In this document: positions 34,979-35,058 of the stretch, one piece after another
Layout of the letters: each line of letters begins with the position of its first letter
How positions within the stretch are numbered: position 1 is the first letter of the stretch
Assembly (NCBI GenBank): GCA_003278175.1
Contig: QCGF01000010.1
Coordinates: 1 to 35,058 of the forward strand
Origin: Prochlorococcus sp. AG-363-P15
GTDB taxonomy: Bacteria > Cyanobacteriota > Cyanobacteriia > PCC-6307 > Cyanobiaceae
DNA length: 35,058 bases
Reading direction: 5' to 3'
Position numbers and translations under genes: made by a program
Notes under the pieces: generated by a model
The model's input: the letters and a program-made list of their open reading frames with translations, nothing else
Told to the model about the DNA's origin: nothing
The model's database searches: none

Positions 34979-35058
34979 ATGACAAAAGTTGAGATTTACA
35001 CGTGGTCATCATGTCCATTCTGTCTAAGAGCTAAAGCCCTTCTTGAAAGCAAAGGGGT
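34979..35058 (+). CDS. grxC: Glutaredoxin, 3' end beyond window
   Basis: The first 26 codons of a gene not in the ORF track because it runs off the edge: MTKVEIYTWSSCPFCLRAKALLESKG. The CPFC redox motif after a first beta strand is typical of glutaredoxin 3 (GrxC), which reduces disulfides with glutathione. It is divergent from prfB with 78 bases between the starts. In marine cyanobacteria I expect gshB (glutathione synthetase) next, which cannot be checked here. Confidence 0.9.
   Translation, partial: MTKVEIYTWSSCPFCLRAKALLESKG

Overview
This window looks like the chromosome of a marine picocyanobacterium (Prochlorococcus, or a close low-GC Synechococcus). The evidence is the moderately AT-rich DNA, very short spacers, many GTG and TTG starts, few Shine-Dalgarno sequences, small cyanobacterial families (DUF3285, a UbiB-like ABC1 kinase), and gene orders I associate with that group: eno / gloA-clpB-secE-nusG-rplKAJL-rnhA-pyrD, argS-hisC, and grxC divergent from prfB. 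The strain call is inference. I see no insertion sequence, prophage, CRISPR array, tRNA or rRNA.

Region by region. 1-2.3 kb: a cut-off hypothetical gene, a small coiled-coil protein and an ABC1/UbiB kinase (+). 2.4-3.7 kb: enolase (-). 3.8-10.6 kb: glyoxalase, a ClpB disaggregase, SecE, NusG and ribosomal proteins L11, L1, L10 and L7/L12. A clear L10 leader RNA precedes rplJ and a 22-bp perfect palindromic terminator follows rplL. 10.6-14.2 kb: RNase HI with an extra C-terminal domain, dihydroorotate dehydrogenase and a CobC/CobD-like aminotransferase (+). 14.2-17.3 kb: MurG (-), a secreted unknown (+) and phosphoglycerate kinase (-). 17.5-19.7 kb: a tightly overlapping UspA - RbgA-like GTPase - RluD-like synthase operon (+). 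19.7-25.7 kb: a fused two-domain ABC ATPase (-), the bifunctional (p)ppGpp enzyme and SelO (+), and a DUF2062 membrane protein (-). 25.8-31.1 kb: mnmE, nadC, argS and hisC (+). 31.1-34.9 kb: a minus-strand operon read as prfB, DUF3285, ybeY, dgkA, trpG/pabA and a degenerate metallo-beta-lactamase-fold lipoprotein. 35.0 kb: the start of a glutaredoxin gene runs off the edge.

Most content is core metabolism and translation (elongation control, ribosomal proteins, ribosome assembly, rRNA and tRNA modification, peptide release, stringent response). I did not find a new defence or mobile system. The best second looks are: (1) prfB is not one ORF; a canonical CTT TGA C programmed +1 frameshift joins an unlisted upstream 25-codon ORF to the listed one; (2) the rplJ leader carries a kink-turn L10 site plus a competing pairing that could act as an attenuator; (3) a lipobox-bearing MBL-fold protein has lost its HxHxDH metal motif; (4) RNase HI carries a C-terminal helix-turn-helix-like domain; (5) two convergent gene pairs overlap at their stops, with terminators embedded in the opposing coding sequence.
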